DNA of 64,000 nucleotides, from the NCBI GenBank assembly GCA_013365325.1, contig JABVXV010000168.1:1-64000 (forward strand), written 5' to 3'. Source of the DNA: Dipetalonema caudispina (taxonomy: Eukaryota; Nematoda; Chromadorea; Rhabditida; Onchocercidae). Positions within the stretch are counted from its first letter, which is position 1; each line of letters starts with the position of its first letter. Shown here in pieces: positions 37,501 through 53,300 of the stretch. The notes below the pieces were generated by a model that saw nothing but the letters and a program-made list of their open reading frames with translations, had not been told where the DNA came from and did no database searches. A program made the translations under genes and the position numbers.

Positions 37501-40500
37501 AATAGTTTCGTAAATAAATAGTCACATTATTAAGTTAAGGGAAAGGAGTGAATGCTATGTAGATCATAACATGAAAATAATGCCGAAATTTTTTTGAATA
37601 AATATAAATTTAAATTTTCATAAGGAAGTCGAATTTTTCCCCATCAAATTTTGCGATATTTTCTGCTGCAAATAGCTGCTGCAAAAATCAGAATTTTTCA
37701 TTCGCACTATTTTATTCGTTGAAAAAAATTTTCAAACGGCCAGAAAAATTCGAAAATAACAAGAAAACTTAGTTGTTGTTGTTATTGATGTCGGGACAAA
37801 CATAAATATGAAATGGCTCCCTCTCCCTCCCTCTCTCTCTCTCTTTCACTACAATTAATCATTTTATTTTTAAATCAGTTTGTTCCAAAACGAGAATTAA
37901 TCGAACGACATTCGATGTTGTATATGCTCAGTAAAGATGGGAAGTATTAACCACTACTTTTATCGATTTAAATATTGAATAATTTGGAAAATTTTAGTTT
38001 TGAATAATCGATTGAAAAGAATTAATGATAAGTTAATTCTGATCATATTATACAGTTAATTTAAATCGATGCAGAATAAAATGAAATATGCAATGGAAAT
38101 TATGAATTAAAGCTTTCTTAATTATACATATATTATAAAAATGAAAATATACTTTTGTAAAATTCATTCATTTCTAAACTGATTTAAAATTTAATGAAAG
38201 GATTTTCAAGTTTAAATGATCATTCGATCAACAATAGTGGCAGAAGATTGCATTTTTGAACCACTGATTCATAAAAGTAATTTGAGAAACAAAAATTTTC
38301 TGTTTAAAACAGGTGTAACGGAATGTGATCTATTCAAAATTATGCCTATGACTAACGCTAATTTAATTTATTGCTATTGGAATTTTGCGATATATATCAA
38401 TTTCACTTTTTCATTACATTACTTTAAAAAAGATTCAAATTTATTTACGTTCCTTCAGAAAAGAAAAAACATTTTAAAAAAGCCTCTGCCTTTTTAAATT
38501 AATATAATTAGAATAAAAAAAAATTTTTTGACTATATTAATTAAATTCTATCCATTCGTATGAAACTTCCAACATTAATAAATTAGATTTTTTCCCTAAA
38601 TCCAAAATAATCACATTTAAAAAAATCACTTCCTTTGTTATTTTAATACGATTATTATTTACCTAATTTAAATACAATTTTCTTAGCATACTTTAGATGA
38701 ATTAAAACAATTGGAACAGATATAGAAATAAAGTTAGAAAATCAGCATTAAAAAAGAAAAGAGTAGCAATTAATTCTGATATGATATAAATAAAATTGTA
38801 TGCTATGGTACTCATACATTTTAATTTTTTCATGTAATTCAAAAAAGCAGTAATAACCTTTGATTTAAATAACAAATAAGAAGATTGTCAAACAAACCAC
38901 CTATCATTAAAGTCATGATTTCGTTGTCGCATCGAATCTCGTACCGCTTCAAGTCCTTCTTTGAAACGTGCTTGCATTTTACGAGCATATATTGTAATTC
39001 CACCTTCACTCATATAACCATTGCTAACGTCTAAAATATCTTAAACTTATTTTCTTCCAACAATAAAAACTATGTAAATATGGCAATAGCAATGGTACAA
39101 AATTCGAAATGATCGAAATTTACCTTTCAGTCTATTTTTGGATTTTTTTCAAAACAAAACAAGCAGTAAAACTTCATTCTTCTTTATCAGTCAATGTGAA
39201 TATTTATGCAAGTAATTGATTTCATGTCAACAAGTAACTGATTTCATGTTAACTATTTTGCTATCATTCATTCTCTTTGATTATTGATGAATATTAACAA
39301 TTACTATGAAATTTTATTAAGAAAAAAAGAAATAGAAAATGTAAGAAGAGCATTGTATTGGTATGGGAATAAAAAGAACGGAAACGCTATGCATTCTTTC
39401 ATAATTTTGTAATAAAATTTTGAAAATTTTATTAAAATATTTTTTTTTCACTCAAACAATGCATTGATTTTAGAACAAAATATTAATTTAAAAGTTAAAT
39501 AACAAATAATTGTTGAATAATATTAATACCTTTGATTGGTATAACTGTATTATAAAATTTCATTGACTTTCATCATGCATTTATTTTTATTTTTCGATAA
39601 GTTTATCAAGTCCTTGATAAACTGTTAATTAGATTTAAAAAATCAGCATGCACTGTCTATTATTTACTTCCATCTCATAATTTTTTACTTTGTTAGCTTA
39701 ATAAACTTATCAAAAAAATAAACTAACTTTATTAGCTTAATTTTTATTAACTTCCAGCTATAATATTATTAGCTCTAAAATACTCTTTTACACAATATTC
39801 GACTTTATAAACAGTATTTTTGAAATTTGCCTCTTACATCGCCCTTATTCGAAATGCGCGAATTTCAAATAAACCAAAAATGTTACATTATCTTTTTTCT
39901 TTAAAATACATCAAACACAATTAATATGGTTTCTTAACTACTTGTTAAAACATTTTACTAACATTTATTTCTGCATCATAAAAAAAACAGTAATCGTATC
40001 ATCTGAGATAACAAATAGTACACAATATGGTAATGAGGTTTTTAGTATTTTTGGATAATATTACAATGACTTACCTAAAATTGACATAACAAACCTTTTT
40101 TTAAGATAAAAAAAAAAAAGTTATCAAATAATTCAAAAAGAAGATTATTGAAGTGGTAAGGAGAAGACGATGACAAGACTAAAATGTCACCTTTAATCTT
40201 TTTTTTTTTGCTGCTTACACTTTGTGCATATTTATCATTACTAACAGCTGGATTAATTGCTAAGCTTTTTACTTCTACCGTTTTCAACAAAATGATGAAT
40301 GGAAGTTCAAAGAAAATTGATGAAGAAATGAAGAAGGAGATATTAATTAATCTATTTGTTAATTACTTTCAAATATGAGCATATGAGCATTTTTGAAGAT
40401 CAATGTGCCGTCTCCAATAATACTGAATCAAAACTACTTATATAATTTTATCGTTCAGAAAAAGTATCTTTTCCATTTGCAATGACTTGTTAGATTACTA

Positions 40501-41282
40501 TCCATATTTAATATTATTTGAACAAATATTTTATTAAACCTCAATGACCCAACTTTTTTCTCATTAATTTAAACACTTTTGCATAATCTTATCAATCCAT
40601 TTGTCAATTTTTTACATTGATGATGATAAACAATATAGTTCATCTTCCATTATAAGCACATTAAATTGTTTTGCTTAACTTGCACGAGGTAAGCCAGTGT
40701 TAAATAATTTCAATGCAAATTAATTGCAAAAAAAGAAGGGTTAAAGGTGATAAAAGATCACTTTTTATAAGAAACATCAAATTACCTAATTGTATAAAAC
40801 AAAAAAAGTGTTACTAAATTCTTCAAAATTTTAAAACGAGAATACACATATAATAGAAATTAGGAGTGAAAATAGGAAATTTTTAGGAATTGATTATTTC
40901 TAATTGAACATTTAAGCATTCAACAATATGTAAATACGTATTGGATATTCCTCCTACTAACAAATATTTGATTGCATAAAATGTGAAAAAAGGTGCTACT
41001 GTTCGATGGATAGATAAACCAGGATGAATTGTGCCAAGTAGCTTTTCATCCTTTAATTATTAGCTTGGCTTGTTTAGCTATAAATCTATAAGCTGAATGG
41101 ATTAGAATTAGCATTATCTATAATCATCATATAATATTTATTTGAATAACCAAGGAAACAAAATCATATTTATGTAAATAAATAATTATATTTCCGTTAA
41201 TTGTTACCACTGATCTTATTACTTCTACTACAACTACAACAACAATAATATTAATAACTTCTAATATCAATACCATTATTAC

Positions 41283-41315
<33 letters not shown>

Positions 41316-44300
41316 ATTAACGATCTTTTAATGGTTGTTGTTGAGTGTTAGTCGTACCAATCACTACCACATTATTTGAGACATGCCTATATAGAAGAAA
41401 AAAGATGGAGAGGAAGGAAACGATGGCTTTTTTTTTATAATCATTTACAGCTGGTGCTTTCTAAATTGGAAAAATATGAGTGAGTTCATTAAGCCCGTAG
41501 AATGTACTTCGAAGATAAATTCGATGAAAGCTGTGCTAACACTTTTATTAATTCAAGAAAAGGAATGCTGTAGTCCATTTTCTGATTTAACATATATTTC
41601 GTAATATTTTAAGGATAGTTTCAATTAGCCAAGGAAAGGAATTATTTCCGGTTTCATGTATTAATAGTAAACTTTCTATCTTTATTTCCTTAATATTTTG
41701 CGAATAGATTCAATTTGCTGAATATTATTGTACATTTATTCGATCTTATGATCCTTCCCTTATTGTATGCAAATTTTGTACCAACATTTTTTAATATCAA
41801 ATAGATAGAAAATTGAATTTGTATATTCTTACCAGCCATTGATAATTCTGGCAGAGTAGTATTAGCGGTGAATAACGATTCACCCTCGGATAAATAACCG
41901 GATGGACGATGAGGTGCAGCACATCGGATAGTTGTTGAAATCGAATCTAATGAATCGTCACTTGTTGAGCTATCTCGAAGTGATCCTACAAATAAGTATA
42001 TTAATAAAAAGGTTGAGAATAATAGCAGCACAAATCAGAAATGTAAACAAAACAAATGAAAGAAATAATTATTTGTAGTATATGTGTCCTTTGACATCAA
42101 CTATTTCACACGTTACGTTCTGTTCTGCATATATTATGAGAAATTTTTAATAACAATATTGGTGAAAAAAGTTTCTGAAAATTAATTTAACATTTAAATT
42201 TGTAAGGAAAAAAATGGTGGATGGAAGAGAAAATTACTACCACATGTGATTTAAGTATTACGTCGATTCAAATGCTCTACAGATGGATAAAATTACCATC
42301 TTATAATAACTGGAATTTGCAGAGTTTCTATCGATTGGATTGAACCTAATGGTTAGTTAAATTAATTATTCAAAGTTTGTGATCATTGATGGTGAACAAT
42401 TTTTTAGAACTTACTATAAAATGCTCAAATTTCATCATTTATTATAATAATACGAGTAGTAATACTAATGGGAATAGTAACTCTTAATAATATGATTATT
42501 TTAGTGAATATAATAAAGATAAACATTATTAATTTCGAATTTGTTTCCCTTTTTTGTTGGACATCGGTCAATATGCTGCAATAGCGATAAAATACGATAG
42601 AATATGGCATAATTAAACAAAAAGATAGCCAAATTTCATTTCAAAAAAATCCAAAAAAGGTTCCCGAGAATTTCTTTATTAATTATTTGAGAAATTTCTC
42701 TCTAATTATTATAGATAAATCAATAAATGTTTGAAAAATAAAAGATGGATGCTCTTTTTTATGTTTCTAATAAATGAGAAAGAAAGGGAAGAATTATTTA
42801 CACATACCTGTCTCAAAGGACAACAAATAATTGCATTTCCTTAGAAAACTGCCATAAGAAGAGTTTGCTGGAAGAGATGACCTCATTAATTGTCTCACTA
42901 TAGACAGCATGTATGCTTTCCTGTCAGGTAAATACCTAGGTAACAATGGAGTAAGTAGAAAGCATCAATCATATTGTTATCTCATCTAATGACCGTACCA
43001 ATATTCATCAAATTTCTATATATATATATATATATGTATCAATTAATTACATCGATAGTATAATAATCAACATTCTTTCATTTCCTTATTACAAGCTATT
43101 AACCGTATAAAATATACCATTATTTATCATTCAGTTATTAACCGGATAGCTAAATATTTAGTCGAATGCATACTATTAAAATCTATCAAATTCAGTTTTT
43201 ATATAACGATTTTATAACTTTTAAAGAGCAAAGACTTGAACCAAGCTAAACTACAACAGATATTTTTTACAATACCATAATAAATGTCAATTAATAAAAT
43301 TGTTTAAGTTAAGCCTCGGTGAAATCCTTTTTCATCATTTAATCTTTTGGTTGGAATACTTAATATCAAATATATTTGATATTATAAATAATATTTAATA
43401 CCATCTACTCTTATTATGATAAAATATTTACTAATGTTACTTTAAATGATTCCACCAAATTTGTTTTGAAATTTTTGAAAACAACAAACCGATGATCTAA
43501 TATAATCTTTAATTAGTCCTCTATCTTTTTTCTTTTTATTTCTGAGAAAAACAAATTTTCATGAAGAAATATTAATTACTACTAATTTCACTTTTTTTGG
43601 GCAAAAATTTTTCAAATAAATTGTTAACATCTTCATGTATTATACGCTATCACAATACTTTATGAATCCTTTTTTGCTTTTCGTTGAACATTTCTGTGAA
43701 CATCATAGCTTCCGATATCTGTCTATCTCTAGCATTGTTCAGGAAATAACTGCATTTATGTCATATGCAAAAGAGAATTTTACTGAATCTGGAAAGTAAC
43801 GAAAATTTAATTTCAAGAAAACAATATAAAAAGAAGAAAAGTTTACCATTTCTAGTACCAGGTGAATGGGCATTTTGTCGACATGATTTCCCATTTCTTA
43901 TTACGATATTATAGGGTGGTGGTACTAATGGTATGATTGGTTCCATTGGACGAATCCCTTCGAGATCAGATCCCGGAAAGGTAGATATACTGCTCTTTGA
44001 AGCAGTAGTAATTTCCGATGTTGTTACGCCGCAATTAGAATCAAATGTCGTCTCAAGACGACTATTTGTTCGTACAGGTGGTACCGGTCTATAAATATGA
44101 AATGATAATGACAAGTACAAGGCTAATGATGATGACATGACAAATGAGTAAACAATTCTAATACATTTCGCGATCTACCTATGTATACTGCAATAAAAAT
44201 AATGTATTTTTCTAGCAATACATTCACAAGATACATATCACCAAGTCGAATAATAGCATTTATTTTAAATAATTTAAAACTTGAAACTTACGGAGCTTTT

Positions 44301-47300
44301 TTATCTAATGAGATAGGTTTCGTGGATGAATTATTTGATAATGAATTTGTATCATCAATAGGATTGTATATAACACTGGCATTATCTGAATCACGACTTC
44401 CTGATGTTGTTGAGGTATCACTTTGATTACCACCATCTGAAACATTGACTGATAATTACAATTATTACTTCGAATTAAAAAAAAAAAAAAACACTGAATA
44501 ATATCATTCTTTAATTTCTTAATTTATTTTTGAATGTAACATTGATTAGAAAGCATACCAGTGATACTGTTGGAAGCTTGCGGTAATTTGATAACTCGAT
44601 GGCTCATCATTGGACTTACAACACCAACTGTTGGATTTTGAGATGGAATAATCCCCTTGGTAGTTTTGGCTGTTGTAAATGCTGCTGTAGCATTCCCTGT
44701 TAATGATACATTTGAGGTTGTCACCGCTGTAGTAATTTCAGATTGTTTTCCGGAATCTAGATTGGATGAAAGCCGTTTTGATGAAGGCGATTCATCCATG
44801 ACTGGTGAATTCCGAGGAATAGTTGCTGTAGGTGACGTATATTTACTTGATGGTGGCGTCAAATGTGTAACTTTTGGTGCTGAGATTCCTTTCACAGCCA
44901 AGATTGGCTTTGATTCCTGAAACAAAAAAATAATAATCTAATCAAATGATAAGTCTATCACAGTATCATATTGAAAATAAAAATAATATCCAATATTATT
45001 ATTGAATGCTCACTGTAATGACATACATACTCATTATACTATACTACATTTAATAATTAAGCATCGATATTTGTATGTTTCTTTTTCATATCTTTTATGA
45101 TGAAGAAATATAGCAAAAAGAATTCAGTAAATGTAATTTATTTCTAAATTGAATCATAGTTTTTGTAAGTTATAATTTTTTATATTTTACCCACTTTTGT
45201 TACGTGAAACATCAGACTTCCATAGAAATAAAATGAAGTAAAAAAGTAGAAGAATGAAATGGATTGAAAAATAGAATAGAAGAGAAAAAGAGGACTTATC
45301 AACAATAAATATATTTACAGAGAAGAATTCAAAGTTAATATTCGATTTAACAATATTGGCTAATATTCATTTTTCTTGAGCAAAACACTTTTTTCTTTTT
45401 CTTATTGCTACTAGGATATTTTATATGATGTAAATTGAATCACTAAAAATGTCTCAGCAAGGCCAATACGCCAATATCATTGTAGGAGTACTGAGATATT
45501 TGTTAAAAAGTAATCAAGAAATTATCTTAATTATCTCAGATTTATTCTTCCCATCTTGAAAAAGCCTACGATTTCGCTCGAATTAATCATTAAACTCAAA
45601 CGAATATATATTACGATCGATTTTGAACAGTTTGCCATGAGTGAATATTTATTTCTTACGGAAAATATTTAATAAAGCCATTATTACCATTAATGATTAG
45701 ACTTTCTATGCTGAAAGTGAGCCTTTTGGCTATCCTAAGCCATTATTGGCATCAATTTTCAGGATTGATTTACTTTATTTTATTTGTAAAAATTAAATAA
45801 TGAAAAGAGCAAATTTTACGAATTCCCAAAACAATGAATTACTATGTAGTGTTGAATATTTGCGGTTATTTAAATGAATAAAAGTTTTCAAAAAAAAAAC
45901 GAGAAGTTGCATGAAATACCTGAAAATGGGAAAATTTTCAGAAAAAATTAAAAAAGAAAAGGTCGAATATTAAACAGAAATGCATTCAATTCAATCATTT
46001 TGTACTCTCTTCATCTTTTCTTTTTTCGTTTGTCGTTCTTTGATTAAAGTGAAAGAAAAGAATAAAAGGAAGAAAACGAAAGAATGCAACAAATTCCATA
46101 ACGAAAGTATCAAATTACCACTGACTCTAATTAATTATTTCATTCAATTTATATTTTTTATTTAGAAAAGTTACTACAATAAAAAAATTTTTTTTATTGT
46201 TTGATTTTGCCGCAATAGCAAAATTTATTTATTGCTTTTTTTCTTAAAATTTTTAAAGTATGCTTATGAAACATTTATGGCTGTCAATAAAAATACGTAT
46301 GTCATAGGACTGTCCATGCAAATAACAAAGAATAATTTATGTCATTTGAATTGAAATTTTAGCATAATTTTATGGTTTTGAAGATTTATGGTATACGTAC
46401 ATGTGGACTTGATGGTGGTTGGATTGTTCCACCAATGAAACGATTATTAGTAGCAGTAGTATGTTGAAATGTTAAGGCAGACAATGTTCGGGCTCTCGGA
46501 TGATTTGCGGTGCCATTACAGGATGAATTCTTCGACGATGTTGAATTGAGACTCATTGAAGACGATTCAGCCGATGAAATAGGTGATGAACTACCAAAAC
46601 CAGCATATGCCGAATCCTCTTCGGAACTCTTTGAAAACCTATAATAAATAATATTATCATTCATCTATTGTTAATGAATTTAATAGGATTAAGAAATAAT
46701 TCAGTATTCAATAGAAATACCAATATGCATAATTCTTTTGCTTCGATTTCTTTTCTGCCAGATTAATTTAAAACCATGAATATGCAATCACTGACCTTTT
46801 TATATTCCGTTATTTGACAACATAAAGGCAAATTGAAGAGGTTTTTAAATCTAAATATTAATTGACGAAACTGTATTTGTTTACTTTCTTTTCAAAATTC
46901 ATTTTTCTTTTTTCAATTTATCTTAGCCAATTTAAATTTATTTTCTGTTCAAATATTTTAAATCATAAGAAAACCGATTTTGAAGGACATCTTAAACTTT
47001 ATTTTTAGGCATACATTTCATTCTTGGTTCTAGTTCATTTGTTTATTTTCTATATACTTTTTAAATTCATCTTGCTTAAATTAACTGAGAGAATCATTCG
47101 TTTCACGTACTTAATCGCTGTAGCTACTGCGATCGGGAGAAAAGTTGACCGAAAAGTAGACAGGCGCTTATTTTATACGACGTAATTATATGGAATAATT
47201 ATATCATCTACGGACTATATTACGATACCTTAAAAATATAACGGTAACGATAGTATATATATATGGGTACTACAGTATCATACGTTGGTACTATGGTATA

Positions 47301-50300
47301 ATATGATCAATATTATAGTGTTATATGTACCACAGTATCATATATTACAGTTACAACTTAATTTTAATAACGTGAAATTTAAATTTACTAGGCTTAAATA
47401 TTTAAAAATATGTATATAAAGGAATTTAAACCGTTTATTTTTCAAGGGATCGAGATTGGCTGGTTGTTTTAGTTGGGCACAAGATGATTGAGGAGTACGA
47501 CTAGGTGCTCGTTTAATTCCTTGCAAAGCGGTATTGGAGCAGGAAGATGATGATGAACTACTTTGAAGTGGTAAACCACTTGCGCGAGATCCTGTACCCT
47601 GTAAACAATATTATCATTGATAACAGTTTCTTCTTCCCATCTTCATTTATTTGACAACTTCTAATTAAAATTTAAAACTTGCCAAACAATTAGAATTTAA
47701 ATTCTGAAAAAAAAAACAGATATTCGAAGAAACACAAAAAAAATCAATGAAATAATTCCTAACATTTTATTCACATATGAATAGATGCAAAATATATAAT
47801 ATATAACAAGAAACTAGATGTTTATATGTAATTCATGAAAAGTTGAAAAAATGAAAGTCAAAATTTGTTTTGAAAAATTGAAAATCCAACATGAGTAACT
47901 AAAATGTTGAAATAGATTCCAATTATGGATAAGAAGAATATATTGATATTATCAAATATCACATAAATCCGGTAATATAATGGGAAATAACCTAAATTCG
48001 ACAAAATAAAGGAATAAGCAAAAACAGAAAAATGAAAGAATACCTAACGTATGTAATCGTACAGGGGAATGTAATTAGAAATCTAATTTAAAATTTTACA
48101 AATGAACTTCTTAAAGAATTTGAACACTCCATCTCAGTTCTCTTATCTAAAATCTTACTTTTTTCTAATTTTATCCTTCCTATTGAAATGTTAATTAATT
48201 AACGTTACTCATTATAAGGAATATAAAAATCAATACAAGTCTGAAACCTATAATGATTTGTGGCTATCACTTATTTTCAAATTAATTTTTAGTTCCCAAA
48301 AATAAGATTGTTGATAAGACTACTCGTTGGTCACTCGTAAAGTGGGCAGATAAGTATTACAATTTGCGCTCTTCTCTTCTACCTTATGCTCTTTAATTCA
48401 TTTCTTTACCATTTAATACTAAATACATTTACATATACAATATTTGGAACATGTAATTTTTCGAGTTTAAATTTCAATTAAAATTTAGTCGTTTCAATCA
48501 ATGCTTTTAACCTATTTCAGGATGACTTATTTCCACAATTTAATATTCAATTTATTCCATTTTTCTATATATATATATATATATTATGATAATAAAACAA
48601 TCCCTTTCTGCTTCACATATTCATTTCATTTCCAATTGAATAATTTCAAGTCTTACAAACATTTAAAATAAAAAAAAAAAGGAAAAAAATGTAACATAAA
48701 AAACGGTGAGGGAGAGAGTGAAAAAAAGGAAAAGAAAAAATAGTATATGAAAGAATGAAAAACTGTTCGATATATTTATATATTGAAAAAAGAAAAGGGA
48801 AAGATATTAGGACAATTAGTGTGTACCCTTCATTTCGTCATGCTAATTTTATGATTAAAAATGTTTTATTGATTAGTTGAGATTGACTGATTGATTGATT
48901 AGATCGTTTAGTGAAAATGCAAAAGATCATTTTAGCATTTAATGTTTATATTTCGTATTTAGCAAAACAATTCGATCAATTAGTTAAATTTAGTCGAATA
49001 TAAAATGTCATCAGGTAAAGAAAACCTAAAAAATTGAACTTTCCAAAATCAAAAATTTGATGAAGGTTAATGGAGGAAAAAAAGTGTCTGTAAAAGTAAA
49101 AAACCAATAAGGACTGGAATTTCTTCTAGAAAAGTTTTTTGTAATGCTAAAATTTCGGGAACATAATATTGCAACAACGATAAATGATACAGTAGACAAA
49201 CTTGGCTAAGTAATACTTGAGTAAATAATACTAATATAATTTGCATACCCAACGATTGGGTAATGATATATTAGGTAAAATATACCTTTTTTTTCAATAT
49301 GTTGAAAAACAATTGATTGGATTGATATATAATGATTTGCTGAGTACAAGGTAATCTGTGGTATCTAAGTGAAAGAAATGATATGCTTACTGATAGTTAC
49401 TTATCATTTATATAGCAGGATGATATCATAATTTTATAAGTATATCTCTCTATTAGATGAAATTAAATTAAACAATTTTGATTAACAAGATCTCCTAATA
49501 ACTGAATCAAAGAATTATTATGATGGTTGCGAAGCGATTTTGAAATTATATAATGGAAATTCAAAGGGTTAATTAAAGTTATACAGTTGCTGATAATAGA
49601 TATTTAAATACTGAAAAAGGCTGACCAATCAATCAACCACGAGTTGTTTCATTTTCTACCGAGAAACTGTAACTTCTTTTGGTATATACGTAAAATTTGA
49701 TTTTATAGAATACAACTGAAACATTGGAATAATTATTAGAAGTGAGTAATTATTTGAGGTACACTGATTCGTACTTGCTTCTCTATTGTCTTTTTTCTCT
49801 TTCTCTTACTTTCCGGAGTTTTCTACTCGAAAAAGAGAGAGAGCGAGAAAGAGAGGGAGAATAGGATTGAGGTATGGTGTAGTACCTTAATAATAAAAGT
49901 GCCTTAGATTTAATTTTAATTTCATTTTAGGAGGTTGAAAAAGAAAAAGAAAAAGGAGTAGAAAAAAGGAATTATTTGGAGTTTGACTTAGGAAAGAAAA
50001 AAGTTTGGGACGGATAGAAAATGAATGAAATGTTACTGACAACCGGAAGATTGGATAGCTTTTTGAATGTTATTTAAGCGTTAATGTTCCAGCAATTAAT
50101 ATGACTTTTATCGGTCGGAATCTTTTCTCCTTTCCGATCCTCTTCTTATCATTCTTTTTCAGCATAAAAATATAAATTAAAACCATCTCAATCTTATTAC
50201 AACAAATCCATTTTCAATACCTTTATGGCATCTCGTGTAGTTCCTGATATTACTGATGTTGAAGTTGGGATTTTTCGGGATACTTTTGTATTACCATTCT

Positions 50301-53300
50301 TTGGTTTCATTAAACCGGAAACTTTCCCTGTCTCATCATTATTTTGATTGATGGCTAACTTCGAATTTTTCATTCCAACCATTGTTCCACGACAAGCATT
50401 TGCTGTTATTCCTTCCGTTCCATCCGCTCCCATCGATGTGTATGCTTTACCCTAAAGAAAATTAACTTGAATTGAAAGAAAAATGAAAATATATTTAGTA
50501 ATAGAGAAGGAAGGTATTTATTATTGGAAATTGTAGGGTGCTTGAAATTTTTGTTTTCACTTCGAAAAAACTGAAATTATAAAATATTATACGGCAAATT
50601 ATCGTAGGAAAGTATCATACAATGAAAATATTCGAGAAAAAAAAAAAGAATGTGTCTATTCTTTCCAATTTGTTCAACGATTTATGAAGCAAAAAGAGAA
50701 GTTTTTAATTTTTCCAAAATTTTTATAGAAATCGTTGACATCGGTAACGTATGTAACTAAAAGGAAATACTAATAATATGAATTGGAATTTTAAATTGGT
50801 TAATTAAATGTGAACATAAAGTGCAATTATTCTTAACGTTCTATTGAATATGCGTCATAATTTTACATTTTCTTACCTTTATTTCCTAAAGAAAGAATGA
50901 AAAGTTCTGAAAGTTTCATCATTAAGAAAAACGAAAATGAAAAATTTACCAAATTTGAATGAAAATTTCTTATTCAACTTTTTTCTTCCTGCTTTTACAC
51001 ACATATATGTATGCATATCTTGGTAATTCAAAAAAATTAAAAATATAAAAATTTGTGAGAAATAAAAATTTAATTTTCCTTTTTAATAAATACAAAAATT
51101 TCCATGAGGAAAAGGAATTATCGTTTGCAATAATATATTATTAATATAAGTGTATGATATATCATCATCAAATGATGTGCTTAGTTCGGCGCAATTAAAT
51201 GCAATTTCATACGTCAAAAAATTTTTTCCTCTCTTTTTCCTTTCTCCAATTTTTTTATTCATAAAAAAAAATTTTTTTTTTCGGGAAATATTCAATGGAA
51301 TAGTAAAAAAGATAGGCACAAATACATATATTCTATCTGATGGAAAAGAGAAGAGAAGACATTTTCAATTTAAAAAGGGATGAAATGAACGATAACGTTG
51401 TAAATACTGACGCTTTTATCATTTTTTTGAAGTGTTTCATGTAAAAAAAAAAAAGGGAAATATCTCTTTGAATAGGTCCTTTCGGTTGTTTTTTCTTTCT
51501 TTCATTTCTTCCCCTCTTTTTTTCTATTTTTGGAATCCGAAACAAATAATAACAAACGGATAAATAGGCGGACAGACCATAATAATTGGTTGGTAGAAAG
51601 CAAAAGAAAGATAAAAATAGGCAGGCAAATCGATAAGTTTAGATTTGGCCAATAAAAACCACAAAAAAGCATTTTTGCTTTTATGCGTTATTTCAAGATT
51701 GCATCGTTGTATATTTCTGTTTAAAAAAGAAGGAATATTTCACAGATTGAAATGGCAGAAGTATTCGTTTCTAAAATATATTTCATAAATTTTAAATGAT
51801 AAAAATTCGAAATCACTGGACCGATTTTTGTACAATTCTTATGCATTCTGTTTATTATTTTTCAACTTTATAAAGTTTGTGAAGGCATTTGATTTCTTCA
51901 AACTTCAAAATTCAAAAATTACGAGTGGTCACGTCATTCTTTGGAATTTGATAGTAATCAAATTGGAGTAATTTAAGAAATTAAGATTCGATAATTCATG
52001 AAATCATGAAAAGTGCGTTGAGAAATGGATAATATGGAAACAAACTAGAAATGACTGATAGGTATGGAATTAAGAAAAGATGGAAGTGATTAATAGGTAA
52101 GTCAATTAAAAATATCAACTAAGTCCAGAAAATAATTAAGATTGCCAATTTAAAAAAGTCTAATCATTAGTATGTTGGAACAGATTATAAATGGAAACTT
52201 GATTAGTAACGAAGTCAGCAAGTCACATTCTGGGAAATGATCTATGAATATTCTACAAACATGAATTTTGATAAACTATCGGACCATGTTAAACTGATTA
52301 ATTGAACAGTTTTAAAATGAAAAAAAAAGACATACTTTATCTTTATTTCCGCCAAACAATTTAATTTTAAGCATTTTTTGATTGCTGATAGATGTATCAG
52401 TGACAGAGTTTGATGCAGAAGTTGAGGGAGCTGTGCTGATAGTTGATGGTATTGAACTTGCTAATGAACTACTTCGAGATGATGGCCTCGATTGGTCATT
52501 ATTGTTCAATCTGAAAGTGCTATTGATAAATTCAAATTAATATAACTTCATATAATACTTAAATACCAAATAAATTCGAGTTATTTGCTAAATATATAAT
52601 ATTATAATTTTTGTGATTTTAAATTACAATTTGAGATACAATTATGCTTTATAAGAGCACTGATTATAAAAAAAATTGGAATTCCTATTTCAAATATACT
52701 ATCAGATTTAAAAATATTGAAATTTCAAAGTGTAGAAATACGCGGATGTTTTAATCGTTGGCGGGTGAATACGTATGGTGGGCGCACGAAGTGCTGAAGC
52801 TTTTGGTGATGTAAGCTTAGATGAGGCTGTAGTTGCACTTGTCGTTTGCAACGGATAATCTAAAGTAACATTTTATGTTAAAAAATACAAACATAATTAA
52901 TTATTAAAAACACGAAAGATAATTATCTACATCTAATATAATTAATCTTTCGTTTCTTTTTTTATTTCGTAATAATTTTGGGAATTTCATACACATTAGC
53001 GACAAAATATTAAGTTTTATAAAATATTAAAATAGAATTAGCATAAGAAAGATAGATAAAGAGAAAGAATACAATAAATTTATTTAAAAATTAATAAAAT
53101 TACTTGCCAGATATGATCTAAAATAAAAGAATGCTATATGCTAAGAAAAAATTGATGGAATGAAATAATATTATAAATAAAACATAACTAATAACAAACG
53201 ACATATATAAAAGTATCAAAGAGAAGAGAAAAAGAGAAAGAAAACTTTGTAACAATGTTCAGCAAATAATATGAGAGAAGAGGAAGAGAAAAAGATAGAA

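Larger units (their letters stand above)
31241..38900 (-). other. unc-53: unc-53 intron 13 (7,660 bases, largest)
   Basis: Bounded by donor GATAG|GTGGTT and acceptor TTTTTTCAG. It holds simple repeats (31.37, 32.2-32.4, 37.8 kb) but no convincing nested exon on either strand. Its size makes it a candidate site for an internal promoter or intronic regulatory elements. Confidence 0.8.

Noticed and set aside
38216..38497. 93-residue plus-strand open frame in intron 13
   Set aside because: Antisense, AT-driven composition, no splice or poly(A) support.
44657..44920. Plus-strand open frame of 87 residues opposite unc-53 exon 9 (and similar ones opposite exons 10, 26-27, 29 and 31)
   Set aside because: Antisense shadows of real exons; the minus strand carries the splice sites and phase-matched frame.
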